From: Rhizobium sp. NXC14 | GTDB taxonomy: Bacteria > Pseudomonadota > Alphaproteobacteria > Rhizobiales > Rhizobiaceae | Reading direction: 5' to 3' | Length of the DNA: 64,000 nucleotides | NCBI RefSeq assembly: GCF_002117485.1 | Contig: NZ_CP021031.1 | Coordinates: 1-64,000, forward strand | Shown: positions 8,003 to 17,252 of the stretch, in pieces | Layout: the number at the start of each line of letters is the position of its first letter | How positions within the stretch are numbered: the stretch's first letter is position 1 | Program-made: the position numbers and the translations under genes | The notes under the pieces: model-generated | Seen by the model: only the letters and a program-made list of their open reading frames with translations | Told to the model about the DNA's origin: nothing | Database searches by the model: none

Positions 8003-9288
8003 TGACCCGAAAGTCGATCTATTTGCCTGCTCTTTCCGCCGAGATGGGCGACTGGCAGTACTATAGCACTGTCATGAGAATGGGGGACGCCGCAAGTTAC
8101 ATTGAGTTCGCCAGTTCAGTAGCCGAAATCCGCGACGGCAAACAACTCTCCGATCTCATCCAACGAGCGTTGAAAGATGGGCGTCCAATGGAGATTGCCA
8201 AATACCTTGTTGGAGATAGCGAGCATTTCTTTAACGCTCTCGTGGTGGCCGTTTATGGAGGCGACCCCGAATTCATGGAGTTTGACGTCCATATATCCCC
8301 TCAAAGCCGAGCCAAAAGGTACTCAACACAAGTTCCGGCTTGGGCGGGTTCCAGTTTTGGTTATCTGCATCTATCTGGCAAAGAGACGTTGTTTGCACTG
8401 GATGGTCAGCATCGGCTTGCTGGTATCAAGCTTGCTGTCGAGCAGAAGCCGAGCCTGGCTGACGAGAAGGTGACGGTACTTTTCCTCTCCCACAAGACGA
8501 CCGACCTCGGACGCCAAAGAACACGAAAGCTTTTTACCACCTTAAACAAGACCGCCATACCGGTGAACAAGTCTGAAATCATTGCGTTGGACGAGTCTGA
8601 CACCGCAGCTATCATCACGCGTCGATTGGTCGAAACTCATCCATTCTTTTCCAATGGCCAAGTGAGAACCGAGTACGGAGTGACCAATCTGCCGGCGACA
8701 GACTCAAAACACTTTATGACTATCATAAAGCTCTACGATCTTGTCACTGAGACGCTTACCTATCTCGTTGGCTCGCTTGATCGTGACGCTCGGGCAAGGT
8801 TAAAATATCAACGACCCAAAGACGATGATCTGGAAAAATATTACCGGGATGTCGTCCGCTTCTTGGAGAGGTTCGTCAATTCGTTTCCAGAGTTGAAGGA
8901 TTACTTCTCCAAGACAGGATCCGATGCGAGAGATGTGATAAGGGTCGAGCGGCACGTCAATCGCAATATCCTTTTCCGATCCGTCGGACTGGAAATCTTC
9001 CTCAAACTTTTGCGGGTGCTGAAGAACGAAGAGGGATCGCTCGCCAAAGCGATTTCCACGCTGACACTTCTACCGAGACGATTCACAGAGCGCCCGTATC
9101 TGGGGGTGCTGTACAGCGCGAGCGAAGAAAAAATCTTGGCTGGACGGACACGGTTATCAATCCGCCTACTTCGCTATATGCTCGGTTTTGACAGCCAGAA
9201 AACTGCTGAGTTGCGAAAGGATTATGCTGAAGCGCTGGGTCAAGACGGCACCATAGTAAGGCTGCCCAACCGGATTAAGCGACCATGA
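8002..9288 (+). CDS. DGQHR-domain protein, DndB-like
   Basis: A 428-residue protein with FALDGQHRLAGI at about residues 131-142, the hallmark of the DndB/DGQHR family, followed by RTRKLFTTLNKTAIPV, also typical of that family. DndB proteins regulate phosphorothioation operons; other DGQHR proteins accompany DNA modification or nuclease genes. It is distinct in sequence from the dndB at 10618. ATG at 8002 overlaps the stop of the GIY-YIG gene, and its own stop overlaps a small open frame leading to the membrane methyltransferase. I infer a three-gene module that may sense or act on modified DNA. Confidence 0.75.
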   Translation: MTRKSIYLPALSAEMGDWQYYSTVMRMGDAASYIEFASSVAEIRDGKQLSDLIQRALKDGRPMEIAKYLVGDSEHFFNALVVAVYGGDPEFMEFDVHISPQSRAKRYSTQVPAWAGSSFGYLHLSGKETLFALDGQHRLAGIKLAVEQKPSLADEKVTVLFLSHKTTDLGRQRTRKLFTTLNKTAIPVNKSEIIALDESDTAAIITRRLVETHPFFSNGQVRTEYGVTNLPATDSKHFMTIIKLYDLVTETLTYLVGSLDRDARARLKYQRPKDDDLEKYYRDVVRFLERFVNSFPELKDYFSKTGSDARDVIRVERHVNRNILFRSVGLEIFLKLLRVLKNEEGSLAKAISTLTLLPRRFTERPYLGVLYSASEEKILAGRTRLSIRLLRYMLGFDSQKTAELRKDYAEALGQDGTIVRLPNRIKRP

Positions 9289-9356
9289 ACACGCCAACAA
9301 ATCTGCGCTCGGCGTCACCGTTCGTACCGTACTCTCATTCCGGCGGGGCATTTTGA
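9285..9356 (+). CDS. 23-codon bridging open frame (uncertain)
   Basis: ATG at 9285 overlaps the stop of the DGQHR gene (ATGA) and the frame ends in a TGA at 9354-9356 that itself overlaps the TTG start of the next gene. The encoded peptide is MNTPTNLRSASPFVPYSHSG plus GAF. It may be a coupling leader, or the true N-terminus of the methyltransferase joined by a -1 slip on the TTTT just before the TGA. No family is recognised. Confidence 0.3.
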   Translation: MNTPTNLRSASPFVPYSHSGGAF

Positions 9357-10378
9357 GCGAGCTAGAAGAGCAAAAGATGCTGGCCGCCTACGGGCAAAAC
9401 TCCGAGAGCTTTCGGTCTCTGAACCAGCAAATGTGGCAAATCCCGCTAATTTCAATGACGCTGACAGGAGGGCTTTGGTTCGGCGTGTCGAAGGCAGACG
9501 CGTCACCTCTTTTCCAGGTTTCATTGCTTGTCTTAGCGGCGATTGCAAACCTCGGTCTTCTCTTCGTCCTGTTTCGGTTGCGCTATGTCATGCAGCGACA
9601 CCTAGATTGGCTGGAGACTTTCAACGCTAGTGGTTTTGTGGGCGCGCCGGGGAAAAGCTTCTTAACGCGTCCGCTCATGGTAAGATCGATATTCCAGCTG
9701 CTTCTATTTCTGGCAGCGATAACAAGCTCGGTATTGATGGTAGGTACGATGGTAAACGCAGGCTGGGTGGGAGATAAGAGCAACAGCGACCGAGCAGTTG
9801 CGTTCTACGAACGCCAAGCCAAAGACCTGGCGGAGAATTACGAGCTAATCCCCTTTGAGCAGGCTCATCCATTGCTGTTTAGTGAGCTCGGAGGAAAGCC
9901 ACCAAAATCTGTTTTGGATGTGGGGGCAGGGACAGGCCGCGATGCCAACTGGATCGCCACAAATGGCCATAGCGTAACTGCGATAGAGCCGGCGGCATCG
10001 TTCCGCGCGCTTGCCACGCGGCTCCATCCGAATTCGGCTGCTCAGTGGCTGGATGATCGGCTTCCGAGGCTGGAAAAGCTGACTGCGCAACGATTTGACT
10101 GGATCATTCTCAGCGCTGTTTGGATGCACGTTCATCCGAAAGACAGGCCAGACGCGATCGCTAGACTGAAAGGCCTCCTAAGCGCATCCGGCAAAATCTA
10201 CGTCACTTTGCGCCTTGGCCCGCCTGATCCTGCCCGTGAGATTTATTCAGTCACAGTTGACGAGCTTCGCGACATAGGCAGGCCGCTTGGCCTCAAGCTC
10301 CAAGAGTTTGGCGAACGTGAAGACCTCCTTGGTAGACAAGAGGTAAAGTGGCGTACGGTGGTGTTGTCACAATCGTAG
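9353..10378 (+). CDS. Membrane-anchored class I SAM methyltransferase
   Basis: The 341-residue product has two N-terminal membrane segments (about residues 28-46 and 50-70, with a further hydrophobic stretch at 108-128) and a C-terminal methyltransferase domain whose SAM-binding motif I is SVLDVGAGTGRD; WIILSAVWMHV and GLLSASGKIYVTLR are typical later motifs. The start is a TTG without a strong ribosome site, overlapping the stop of the 23-codon frame upstream, so translation by coupling or by frameshift is likely. Small two-helix anchors fused to an enzyme are common in bacterial immune effectors, which fits its place between a DndB-like gene and the dnd operon. Substrate unknown. Confidence 0.65.
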   Translation: MSELEEQKMLAAYGQNSESFRSLNQQMWQIPLISMTLTGGLWFGVSKADASPLFQVSLLVLAAIANLGLLFVLFRLRYVMQRHLDWLETFNASGFVGAPGKSFLTRPLMVRSIFQLLLFLAAITSSVLMVGTMVNAGWVGDKSNSDRAVAFYERQAKDLAENYELIPFEQAHPLLFSELGGKPPKSVLDVGAGTGRDANWIATNGHSVTAIEPAASFRALATRLHPNSAAQWLDDRLPRLEKLTAQRFDWIILSAVWMHVHPKDRPDAIARLKGLLSASGKIYVTLRLGPPDPAREIYSVTVDELRDIGRPLGLKLQEFGEREDLLGRQEVKWRTVVLSQS

Positions 10379-10617
10379 GGCCACGTTTCACGGATGATTA
10401 TAAATTGCGGAGAACGGTCCTTAGACGCAGCGCTGGGCAGTTGGGCGGGCGTGTTGCAAAGATGAGGATAACGAGAATTGGAACGAAACAGCCACGCGAC
10501 ACTGAGCGCTAGACCTGAGATAATTGCGCGAAAAGGAAGCGAGATAACTTACTTCCTCGCTCCATTCTGTTGACTTCCATGCTTGAACCTTTAAAGTCTG
10601 TTCAGGGAGAATCGGCT
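10379..10617 (+). promoter_or_regulatory. Probable dnd operon promoter region
   Basis: About 240 bases without a gene separate the methyltransferase from dndB. The region contains an AT-rich stretch (GATTATAAATTG) and, close to dndB, the interleaved direct/inverted bases GGAAGCGAGATAACTTACTT and CCTCGC. In characterised systems DndB or a TetR-like factor binds the dnd promoter, so this is the expected site for control; no consensus is identified with certainty. Confidence 0.4.
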
Positions 10618-11730
10618 ATGGATGGCAACTTTCTGAACTTTGCAGCGATCCGGGGCGTCCAGGCCGGTTGTGCCTATTACGTCGTTATGGTGCCGCTTAA
10701 GACGCTCTCGGTGCTCTTCAAATTCGATGATGACGCCGTGCCGGCCGACTTGCGAGCGCAGAGGTTGCTGAACAAGGCACGCGTGCCGCAAATCGCCGAC
10801 TACATTATTTCCAACCCTGAGGAATATATCCTTTCGTCGTTGTGCGGATCCGTAGACGGAGACATTGCCTTCGAGCCGGCCGTTTCCGAGGGGCCGCTCA
10901 GAAACGTCGGGCAGCTGCGTATTTCGCTTGACGCAACACTCCTCATCAACGACGGCCAGCACCGTCGTGCCGCACTCGTCCAGGCGCTTCGGGAGCGTCC
11001 GGCATTGGCATCCGAAACTATCTCGGTCGTGCTGTTTGTCGACAAGGGTTTGCGTCGGGCGCAGCAGATGTTTGCCGATCTCAATATCCATGCCGTCCGA
11101 CCGAACAGCTCCATCAAGCTACTTTACGACCACCGCGACGATCTTGCGGCGCTTACCCGAGAGGTGGTGAAGCAAATTCCACTGTTTCGGGATTTCACCT
11201 GCTTCGACAGCGCCAGCATCTCGAACCGCTCCATCAAGTTTTTCACTTTCAGCTCGCTTCACCAGGCGACGGCTGCTTTTCTGGGTAAGGGGCGTAGTGA
11301 CACTGTCAGTGACGGCGACCTGCCGTTGGTGCGGCGCTTCTGGGAGCGGGTTATCGAAGAAATGCCAGATTGGCAGCGAGTCGGAACTCGCCATGTATCA
11401 GCCGCAGAGCTGCGCCAGGACTACATCCATTCCCATGGCGTTGGCGTTCAGGCGATTGCGATCGCCGGCGCACAGCTTGTCGCCACTCATCCCACGGACT
11501 GGGAGCCCAAACTTGCCGGACTTCGAAACGTGGACTGGTCTCGCGCCAACCGAGCGCTTTGGGACGGCAGGGCGATCGTGACCGGGAAGGTCAACAGATC
11601 CAAAAACAGCATCATCCTGGTCAGCAACGTGGTTATCCGCGGACTGGGGCTGCGTCTGGGAGAGCAGGCGCAGAAGATTGAAGACTTGTATGCACCGCAG
11701 AACGTGCACAGAATAAAGGCTGCAGGCTGA
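10618..11730 (+). CDS. dndB: DndB, regulator of DNA phosphorothioation
   Basis: A 370-residue protein, the usual DndB length, with INDGQHRRAALVQAL at about residues 110-124, the DGQHR signature, and QQMFADLNIHAVRPNSSIK after it. DndB is dispensable for sulfur modification and is known in other systems as a repressor or modulator of dnd expression and modification frequency. ATG at 10618 is preferred to the one at 10579 because CAGGGAGAA lies seven bases upstream. Its TGA overlaps the dndC start (TGATG), beginning a tightly coupled operon dndB-C-D-E-A. Confidence 0.9.
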   Translation: MDGNFLNFAAIRGVQAGCAYYVVMVPLKTLSVLFKFDDDAVPADLRAQRLLNKARVPQIADYIISNPEEYILSSLCGSVDGDIAFEPAVSEGPLRNVGQLRISLDATLLINDGQHRRAALVQALRERPALASETISVVLFVDKGLRRAQQMFADLNIHAVRPNSSIKLLYDHRDDLAALTREVVKQIPLFRDFTCFDSASISNRSIKFFTFSSLHQATAAFLGKGRSDTVSDGDLPLVRRFWERVIEEMPDWQRVGTRHVSAAELRQDYIHSHGVGVQAIAIAGAQLVATHPTDWEPKLAGLRNVDWSRANRALWDGRAIVTGKVNRSKNSIILVSNVVIRGLGLRLGEQAQKIEDLYAPQNVHRIKAAG

Positions 11731-13211
11731 TGGACGAAAGTATCTTTGCCGGCGGAGGCTTGTCGTCCCGTATCGAAGAAATTCAGCGCGTCTACCTTTC
11801 CGACAACAGACCGTGGGTTGTTGGCTACTCGGGAGGCAAGGATTCCACGTGCACCCTCCAGATCGTCTGGCAGGCACTCTCCGGGCTGCCGGAAGAACAG
11901 AGGCGCAAACCCGTTTTCGTGATCAGTTCTGATACGCTGGTCGAGACCCCTGTCATCGTGCGCTATATCGACGTAACGCTGGAACGGATCGATGCAGCAG
12001 CGCGCACACAGGGGCTGCCGATTCAGACGCAGAAAGTTATGCCTAGGGTCGATCGAAGCTTTTGGGTCAATCTGATCGGCCGTGGATATCCAGCGCCTTC
12101 GCGGAGATTCCGCTGGTGCACGGAGCGCCTGAAGATCGAACCTGCCGACGAGTTCATTCGCGAGCGGGTCGCCGAATATGGCGAAGTGGTGATGGTACTC
12201 GGTGTGCGCACTTCGGAAAGCGCAACGCGCGCGCAGTCGATGTCGTTTCACAAGATAAAAGGCTCACTGCTTTCACGCCATTCGTCGCTTCTAAACGCCT
12301 TCGTCTACGCTCCGATCGAGGCTTTCTCGACCGATGACGTTTGGACCTACCTGCTTCAGAACGCCTCCCCATGGGGCAACGACAATCGTGACCTTGTCGC
12401 GATGTACAGAAACGCGGCGTCGGGCGAGTGCCCGCTCGTGGTAGATACGACGACGCCAAGCTGCGGCAACTCGCGTTTCGGATGCTGGGTATGCACCGTC
12501 GTGACCAAGGACAAGTCGATGGAGGCGATGATCGATTCCGGCGAAGATTGGCTCGAACCGTTGCTGGATTACCGCGATATGCTCGCAGAGACGCAGGACC
12601 CCGCGAAGAAACGCCTCTATAGGGATTTTCGGCGTAGAAGCGGGCAGGTCTCCTTCATCGGTGACAGCGCTACCCCGGTTCCAGGGCCATACACCCTCGA
12701 TTTCTGCCGAGAGCTTCTCACCAAGCTGCTGCAGACGCAGGTCGAGGTCCATCGCAATGCCCCTCCGGGCGAGAACGCGCCCCTCATCCATGAGGCAGAA
12801 CTCCACGAGATCAGAAAGATCTGGCGAGCCGAGCGCGGCGACTGGGCTGACAGCGTCCCCTCTATAGTCCGCGACGTCCTCGGCCGCGATCTGGACTGGG
12901 TCGTAGAGGACAATGTCAGCTTCACCCGCGAGGACGCTGGTCTGCTGGACGAACTCTGCGCCTCAAACGGCGTGCCCACTGAGCTCATCGCCCGATTGCT
13001 TGACGTGGAGCGTGCGGCGCACGGTCTGAAACGCAGGCATGCGGTCCACACCAGGATCGAAGACATCTTCAAGCAGGAGTGGCGCGACGTGGACGAGATC
13101 GTTGCTGAACGCCGTCGGCAGCTTGTGGCAGATGGCTCGATACCGGATGTCGATAATTCTGACGAGGACGAGCGGCCGGAACTCGCATTCGACGTCGAGA
13201 CAAACACATGA
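11730..13211 (+). CDS. dndC: DndC, ATP-pyrophosphatase sulfur-transfer enzyme
   Basis: A 493-residue protein of the PAPS-reductase-like family. The PP-loop SGGKDS is at residues 34-39. A cysteine cluster (one Cys, then SCGNSRFGCWVC some ten residues later, around residue 240-256) fits the 4Fe-4S site described for DndC. It activates the DNA backbone by adenylation and transfers sulfur received from DndA, in complex with DndD and DndE. It starts within the dndB stop and its TGA overlaps the dndD ATG. Confidence 0.93.
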   Translation: MDESIFAGGGLSSRIEEIQRVYLSDNRPWVVGYSGGKDSTCTLQIVWQALSGLPEEQRRKPVFVISSDTLVETPVIVRYIDVTLERIDAAARTQGLPIQTQKVMPRVDRSFWVNLIGRGYPAPSRRFRWCTERLKIEPADEFIRERVAEYGEVVMVLGVRTSESATRAQSMSFHKIKGSLLSRHSSLLNAFVYAPIEAFSTDDVWTYLLQNASPWGNDNRDLVAMYRNAASGECPLVVDTTTPSCGNSRFGCWVCTVVTKDKSMEAMIDSGEDWLEPLLDYRDMLAETQDPAKKRLYRDFRRRSGQVSFIGDSATPVPGPYTLDFCRELLTKLLQTQVEVHRNAPPGENAPLIHEAELHEIRKIWRAERGDWADSVPSIVRDVLGRDLDWVVEDNVSFTREDAGLLDELCASNGVPTELIARLLDVERAAHGLKRRHAVHTRIEDIFKQEWRDVDEIVAERRRQLVADGSIPDVDNSDEDERPELAFDVETNT

Positions 13212-15190
13212 TCCTACATTCTTTAAGACTTGAAAACTTCGGCCTCTACCAAGGGGTCATCCAGTTCGACCTCGCGCCGCGCAAGCGATCTGGCGGAGAT
13301 ACCCCGATCGTCCTCGTTGGCGGCAAGAATGGCGCGGGTAAGACAACTTTCCTCGAAGCTTTGCGTCTCGCACTCTACGGAAAACGGGCGCTTGGGACGC
13401 GGGTAGGGCAGTCGGAATACGAGCAGTACCTGCGTTCGCGTCTCAATCGAGGCGGCGGAAGCATGACTGCTGCCGTCGCTCTCGAGTTCGATTACGCCGA
13501 AGCAGGCGTCGTTCACCGTTATGCGGTGCGGCGCGAGTGGTCGGCAAGAAGCGGGTCGGTGGCCGAAGCCATCGAACTCGAAAAAGACGGCAAGACGATC
13601 ACTTCTGTTCCGAAGGACGAGTGGCACAGCTTCCTGCAGGAGCTCATCCCTCCGGGACTCTCGCAGCTCTTCTTTTTCGATGGGGAGAAAATACAAGAGA
13701 TCGCCGACGGTAGTGGCGAAGAAGAATATCTCGCTGACGCCGTCCGCGGGCTCTTGGGTATCGAACTTATCAGCAGGCTGCGCACTGACCTTGGCCTTTA
13801 TCTTGCACGTCACAGAGCCCAGGAAGGCTCAGACAGCCTTACCGCGCGACTGGAGGCCAACATCCGTGACATCCAGGTGGCTCAGCGGCATACGGATGAA
13901 TTATTTGAAGATGCTGCCGAACTGACCGCGAAGCGGGAAGCCAACTCAAGGGTCGCGGAGCAGGTTCGACGCCGGTTCACGGCCGAAGGTGGCGACATCG
14001 CTCTTGGCCGCGTCAAGCTCGAAGCCGAAATCCAGGAAAACAAGGCAAACCTTCATTCTGCAGAGGCAGCGTTCCGCGATGCTGCGAACAAGCTAATGCC
14101 GTTTGCGTACGCACCGCGCCTGTTGAGCAGGTTCAAGTCCGCGCTTGCCTCTTCGTTGGAAGGCAGCGTTGATATGGACAGCATGCGGCGCGTTCTCGAA
14201 AAATTCGAGAAATGGGACGGTATCTCGACTACGTGGACGGCAGCGCATCGCCGGGATTTCCGCGCGTTTCTTGAGAGTACCGCGACGACGGATACAGGCT
14301 CGTTCAAGGATCTATCGGATCGACGGAGTGCACTCGCTGTGCTCGATCTGGTCGGCACGGATGTCCGGCCACAATCGGAAACGCTGATGCGGGGTCTCCA
14401 ATCATTGGTCTCGAAACGGGATGTTCTCGAAGCAAGTCTTGCAAGAGCGGATCACGCCAAGGCAAGCGCGATGCTCGACGAACTGAGAGATGCCGACCGT
14501 AATCTCGGTAGCACCGAAGCTGCTCTGGCCGCAAAACAGGAAGAATTGAGATTAGCGAGAAACGCGGTGGCGACCTTGGAGCGCGAGCGGTCGAAGCTTC
14601 TCGCAGAACAGGCGAACGACGAGATGGGGTCCAGACGAAACGATCTAGGATACCGCGCCGCAAAGACCTTGCTAGAGTATGAAGCAAAGCTTCTTGCACT
14701 CAAGCTCAAGCAACTTCAGTCGGAATTCGTCAGATGTTTCGCACATCTCGCCCGCAAGCCGGATCTGGTTGCGGAGGCTCGTATCGACCAGTCGACCTTT
14801 ACGGTCTCGCTGTTCGATGCGAGCGGAAACCTTGTCCCCAAAAGCGAACTCTCCGCCGGAGAGAAGCAAATCTATGCAACCGCCATGCTTTGGGCTCTGG
14901 CGAGAACGAGTGGACGCCATCTGCCCATGATCATCGACACTCCGCTGGCGCGGCTCGATACAGAACATCGATCGAGGCTCATCGAGCGATATTTTCCGGT
15001 GGCGTCGCATCAAGTGATCCTCTTATCGACTGATACCGAGATCAGCAACGAAGCGATGCAGACGCTGGAGCCTTTCGTCTCCCACAGCTATCAGCTGGTC
15101 TACGATCATGCAGAGCGCCGTTCTACGGTTTCCGCCGGATATTTCGATGTCGACAACGAGGAGGCAGGCCGTGCACTACAGCAAGCTTAG
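13208..15190 (+). CDS. dndD: DndD, SMC/Rad50-like ATPase
   Basis: A 660-residue ATPase with Walker A GGKNGAGKTTF at about 38-48, a Q-loop/FFFDGEKI segment, a long coiled-coil-prone charged middle (about residues 200-540), the ABC signature SAGEKQIYA and Walker B MIIDTPLARLD near 560-600. This is the DndD architecture: it is thought to open or nick DNA so that DndC can insert sulfur. Coupled by ATGA to dndC; its last 20 bases overlap dndE. Confidence 0.93.
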   Translation: MILHSLRLENFGLYQGVIQFDLAPRKRSGGDTPIVLVGGKNGAGKTTFLEALRLALYGKRALGTRVGQSEYEQYLRSRLNRGGGSMTAAVALEFDYAEAGVVHRYAVRREWSARSGSVAEAIELEKDGKTITSVPKDEWHSFLQELIPPGLSQLFFFDGEKIQEIADGSGEEEYLADAVRGLLGIELISRLRTDLGLYLARHRAQEGSDSLTARLEANIRDIQVAQRHTDELFEDAAELTAKREANSRVAEQVRRRFTAEGGDIALGRVKLEAEIQENKANLHSAEAAFRDAANKLMPFAYAPRLLSRFKSALASSLEGSVDMDSMRRVLEKFEKWDGISTTWTAAHRRDFRAFLESTATTDTGSFKDLSDRRSALAVLDLVGTDVRPQSETLMRGLQSLVSKRDVLEASLARADHAKASAMLDELRDADRNLGSTEAALAAKQEELRLARNAVATLERERSKLLAEQANDEMGSRRNDLGYRAAKTLLEYEAKLLALKLKQLQSEFVRCFAHLARKPDLVAEARIDQSTFTVSLFDASGNLVPKSELSAGEKQIYATAMLWALARTSGRHLPMIIDTPLARLDTEHRSRLIERYFPVASHQVILLSTDTEISNEAMQTLEPFVSHSYQLVYDHAERRSTVSAGYFDVDNEEAGRALQQA

Positions 15191-15545
15191 GATTTCTGCT
15201 GACGCAACCAGCAAACTCAGGTTTCTCCGCCAAAGGACCGGACTGACGCCAAACCTCTTGTGCCGGATCGCGCTGATGACCTCTCTCGAGGAAGGCTTGA
15301 TCGGGAACGTACCGCCTCCCGACGAGGAAGGATCTGAGTTCAATTCCTACACACTTACCGGAGAACATTCCGCCCTTTACATCGCACTCCTGCGGTTTGT
15401 GGAGGAACAAGGAGGTGAGAGTGAACTATCAGACGAAGAAATGCTGCAGCGTATGAGGGCACATATCCATCGCGGCGTGGGCACGCTTTCGGTACGGGCG
15501 AAGTCGGCGGCAGATCTACTTGCGATTATTCCGGAGGCAGCATGA
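15171..15545 (+). CDS. dndE: DndE, DNA-binding subunit
   Basis: A small protein of 124 residues (MHYSKLRISADATSKLRFLR...) of the DndE family, whose characterised members are about 110-130 residues and form positively charged tetramers that bind nicked DNA. The GTG at 15171 is chosen because GAGGAGG lies seven bases upstream and the family begins here; a longer open frame from 15108 would only add sequence from inside dndD. Its stop overlaps the dndA ATG. Confidence 0.88.
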   Translation: MHYSKLRISADATSKLRFLRQRTGLTPNLLCRIALMTSLEEGLIGNVPPPDEEGSEFNSYTLTGEHSALYIALLRFVEEQGGESELSDEEMLQRMRAHIHRGVGTLSVRAKSAADLLAIIPEAA

Positions 15546-16705
15546 GCCAACCCCTCTACCTTGATCATAACGCGACAACACCAATCGATCCGCTCGTGGT
15601 CGATGCGATGGAACCCTACCTGCGGGAAATATTCGGCAACCCGTCGAGCGTGGAGCATCAACACGGATTTGAAGCCGGTCGCGCGATCGACACAGCACGA
15701 GCCCTCGCGGCGAGCGCAATTGGCGCCCGCGAAACGGAAATCGTCTTCACCGCCGGTGCGACGGAAGCGAACAATATCGCCATTTTCGGCGCGGCACGAG
15801 CCAACCCGGAGAAACGTCATCTCGTCACCACCGCGATCGAGCACCCGGCGGTTTTGGAGCCGATGCGAGCACTCGAGCGCGAAGGCTACCGCGTCACTTA
15901 TCTGGGCGTCGACGAGACCGGCCGCGTCAGTCTCGACGAACTGGCTGGCGCGATTACGCCGGAGACGGCGCTGGTAAGCGTGATGGCAGCAAACAACGAG
16001 GTGGGTGTCCTCCAGCCCATTCGGGAAATCGGTGCAATATGTGACGCGCGTGGTGCTCTGTTCCACAGCGATCTCGCACAAGTGCTGGCCTACCACCCGG
16101 TGGATGTCGAGAAAGACAACGTACATATCGCCAGTCTGTCCGCCCACAAGGCATACGGCCCGAAAGGAATTGGCGCGCTTTACGTCCGCGCCCGCAAACC
16201 AAGGGTTAAGCTGGCGCCGTTGCTTTTCGGCGGAGGACAGGAGAAGGGCTTGCGTCCCGGCACGCTCAACACCGCCGCGATTGTCGGTCTCGGCCGGGCT
16301 TTTGCTATATGCAAGGAGCGATCGGCAAGGGACGCCGAACACGTGTCCGGTTTGTGTTCTTCCTTCTGGTCCATCTTCAGCGAACTTGTACCGGAAGCCG
16401 TCATCAACGGACCGACTTCCGGGCGATTGGCCAACAATCTCTCTATATCCGTCGAAGGTGTTGAACCGCTGGCATTGATGAGGCGTCTCAGAGGGCGGAT
16501 CAGCTTCTCAGCGTCTAGTGCCTGCGCGACCGACAAGATGGAAACCTCGCATGTGCTACTGGCCATGTTTGGCAACACACAACGGGCACGACAGGCCTTC
16601 CGTATCGCACCTGGCCGCTTTACCAGTCCAGACGATGTCGTCGAAGCCGCAAAGCTCCTCGGAAACGACACGCGCTCATTGAAGGATAGCACGCGCGCCG
16701 CCTGA
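15542..16705 (+). CDS. dndA: DndA, cysteine desulfurase (IscS-like)
   Basis: A 387-residue class V aminotransferase-fold enzyme. The PLP Lys lies in SAHKAYGPKG (K203), the active Cys in SASSACATDKMETSHV (C328), and the N-terminus YLDHNATTPID is that of IscS/NifS proteins. It takes sulfur from cysteine and passes it to DndC. It sits last in the operon, whereas in many bacteria dndA is divergent from dndBCDE or replaced by host iscS; the 3' position is like that of archaeal dndCDEA clusters. Confidence 0.92.
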   Translation: MSQPLYLDHNATTPIDPLVVDAMEPYLREIFGNPSSVEHQHGFEAGRAIDTARALAASAIGARETEIVFTAGATEANNIAIFGAARANPEKRHLVTTAIEHPAVLEPMRALEREGYRVTYLGVDETGRVSLDELAGAITPETALVSVMAANNEVGVLQPIREIGAICDARGALFHSDLAQVLAYHPVDVEKDNVHIASLSAHKAYGPKGIGALYVRARKPRVKLAPLLFGGGQEKGLRPGTLNTAAIVGLGRAFAICKERSARDAEHVSGLCSSFWSIFSELVPEAVINGPTSGRLANNLSISVEGVEPLALMRRLRGRISFSASSACATDKMETSHVLLAMFGNTQRARQAFRIAPGRFTSPDDVVEAAKLLGNDTRSLKDSTRAA

Positions 16706-16767
16706 AGCCCGTGTTCAGGAGGCCTCTGGCCGCTTCGGGTTAGAGAATGGCCACGGCTACTGCGCGT

Positions 16768-17250
16768 TTAGATCGGCGCCAGCTTCTCGACTGCGCCTTC
16801 GATGAGCGCCGTGTAGCCTTGGATGAACTCTTCGGCCGTATAAGGCTTCATGTCCCGTTGCTCCGCCAGATATTCATATCCGCCGCTTGCGTATGCATTG
16901 AGCCGCCGCATCCCCTGGTCCGTCAAACTATTGGGACTTTCTGAGTCGACAAGCCGTTTGAAGAGTGCACGCACTTGCGCCTTTTCGGTGACGTCGATGC
17001 CGCTCTTGCGGAGTTCCGCCGTGACGAGCAATCCGATAATCAAACGGCTGGCAGGGCGATAATCCTCGACGAATTTTTCCACGAGATCGGAGGCGGGATG
17101 TGCTGTACCGGTCAGTTCGATCGCACGCCCGCTCGCAAGGCCAGCGATCAGGCATAAGTAGTAGATGTCGAACTTAGTTCTGAATGGCGGTGAGTCCGCA
17201 ATTTCGGAAAACCAGCTTTGTGCGTCTGTGCGCAGACGAAAATAGGCCAT
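16768..17250 (-). CDS. 160-aa last gene of the dnd-partner operon, unknown
   Basis: A 160-residue soluble protein, mainly helical, beginning MAYFRLRTDAQSWFSEIADS, with no catalytic motif I can name. Its ATG is two bases after the stop of the ATPase gene, so it is the fifth member of an operon reading leftward from 23689. It faces the end of dndA tail to tail across 62 bases. Given its place I infer an accessory subunit of the ATPase, but this rests on context only. Confidence 0.7.
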   Translation of the reverse strand: MAYFRLRTDAQSWFSEIADSPPFRTKFDIYYLCLIAGLASGRAIELTGTAHPASDLVEKFVEDYRPASRLIIGLLVTAELRKSGIDVTEKAQVRALFKRLVDSESPNSLTDQGMRRLNAYASGGYEYLAEQRDMKPYTAEEFIQGYTALIEGAVEKLAPI

Positions 17251-17252
17251 GC

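Noticed and set aside
10379..10617. A separate regulator gene before dndB
   Set aside because: No open frame of useful length; the region is better seen as the promoter.
16706..16767. Bidirectional terminator between dndA and the convergent operon
   Set aside because: Only a weak five-base GAAGC/GCTTC pairing with a long loop is visible, not enough to call.
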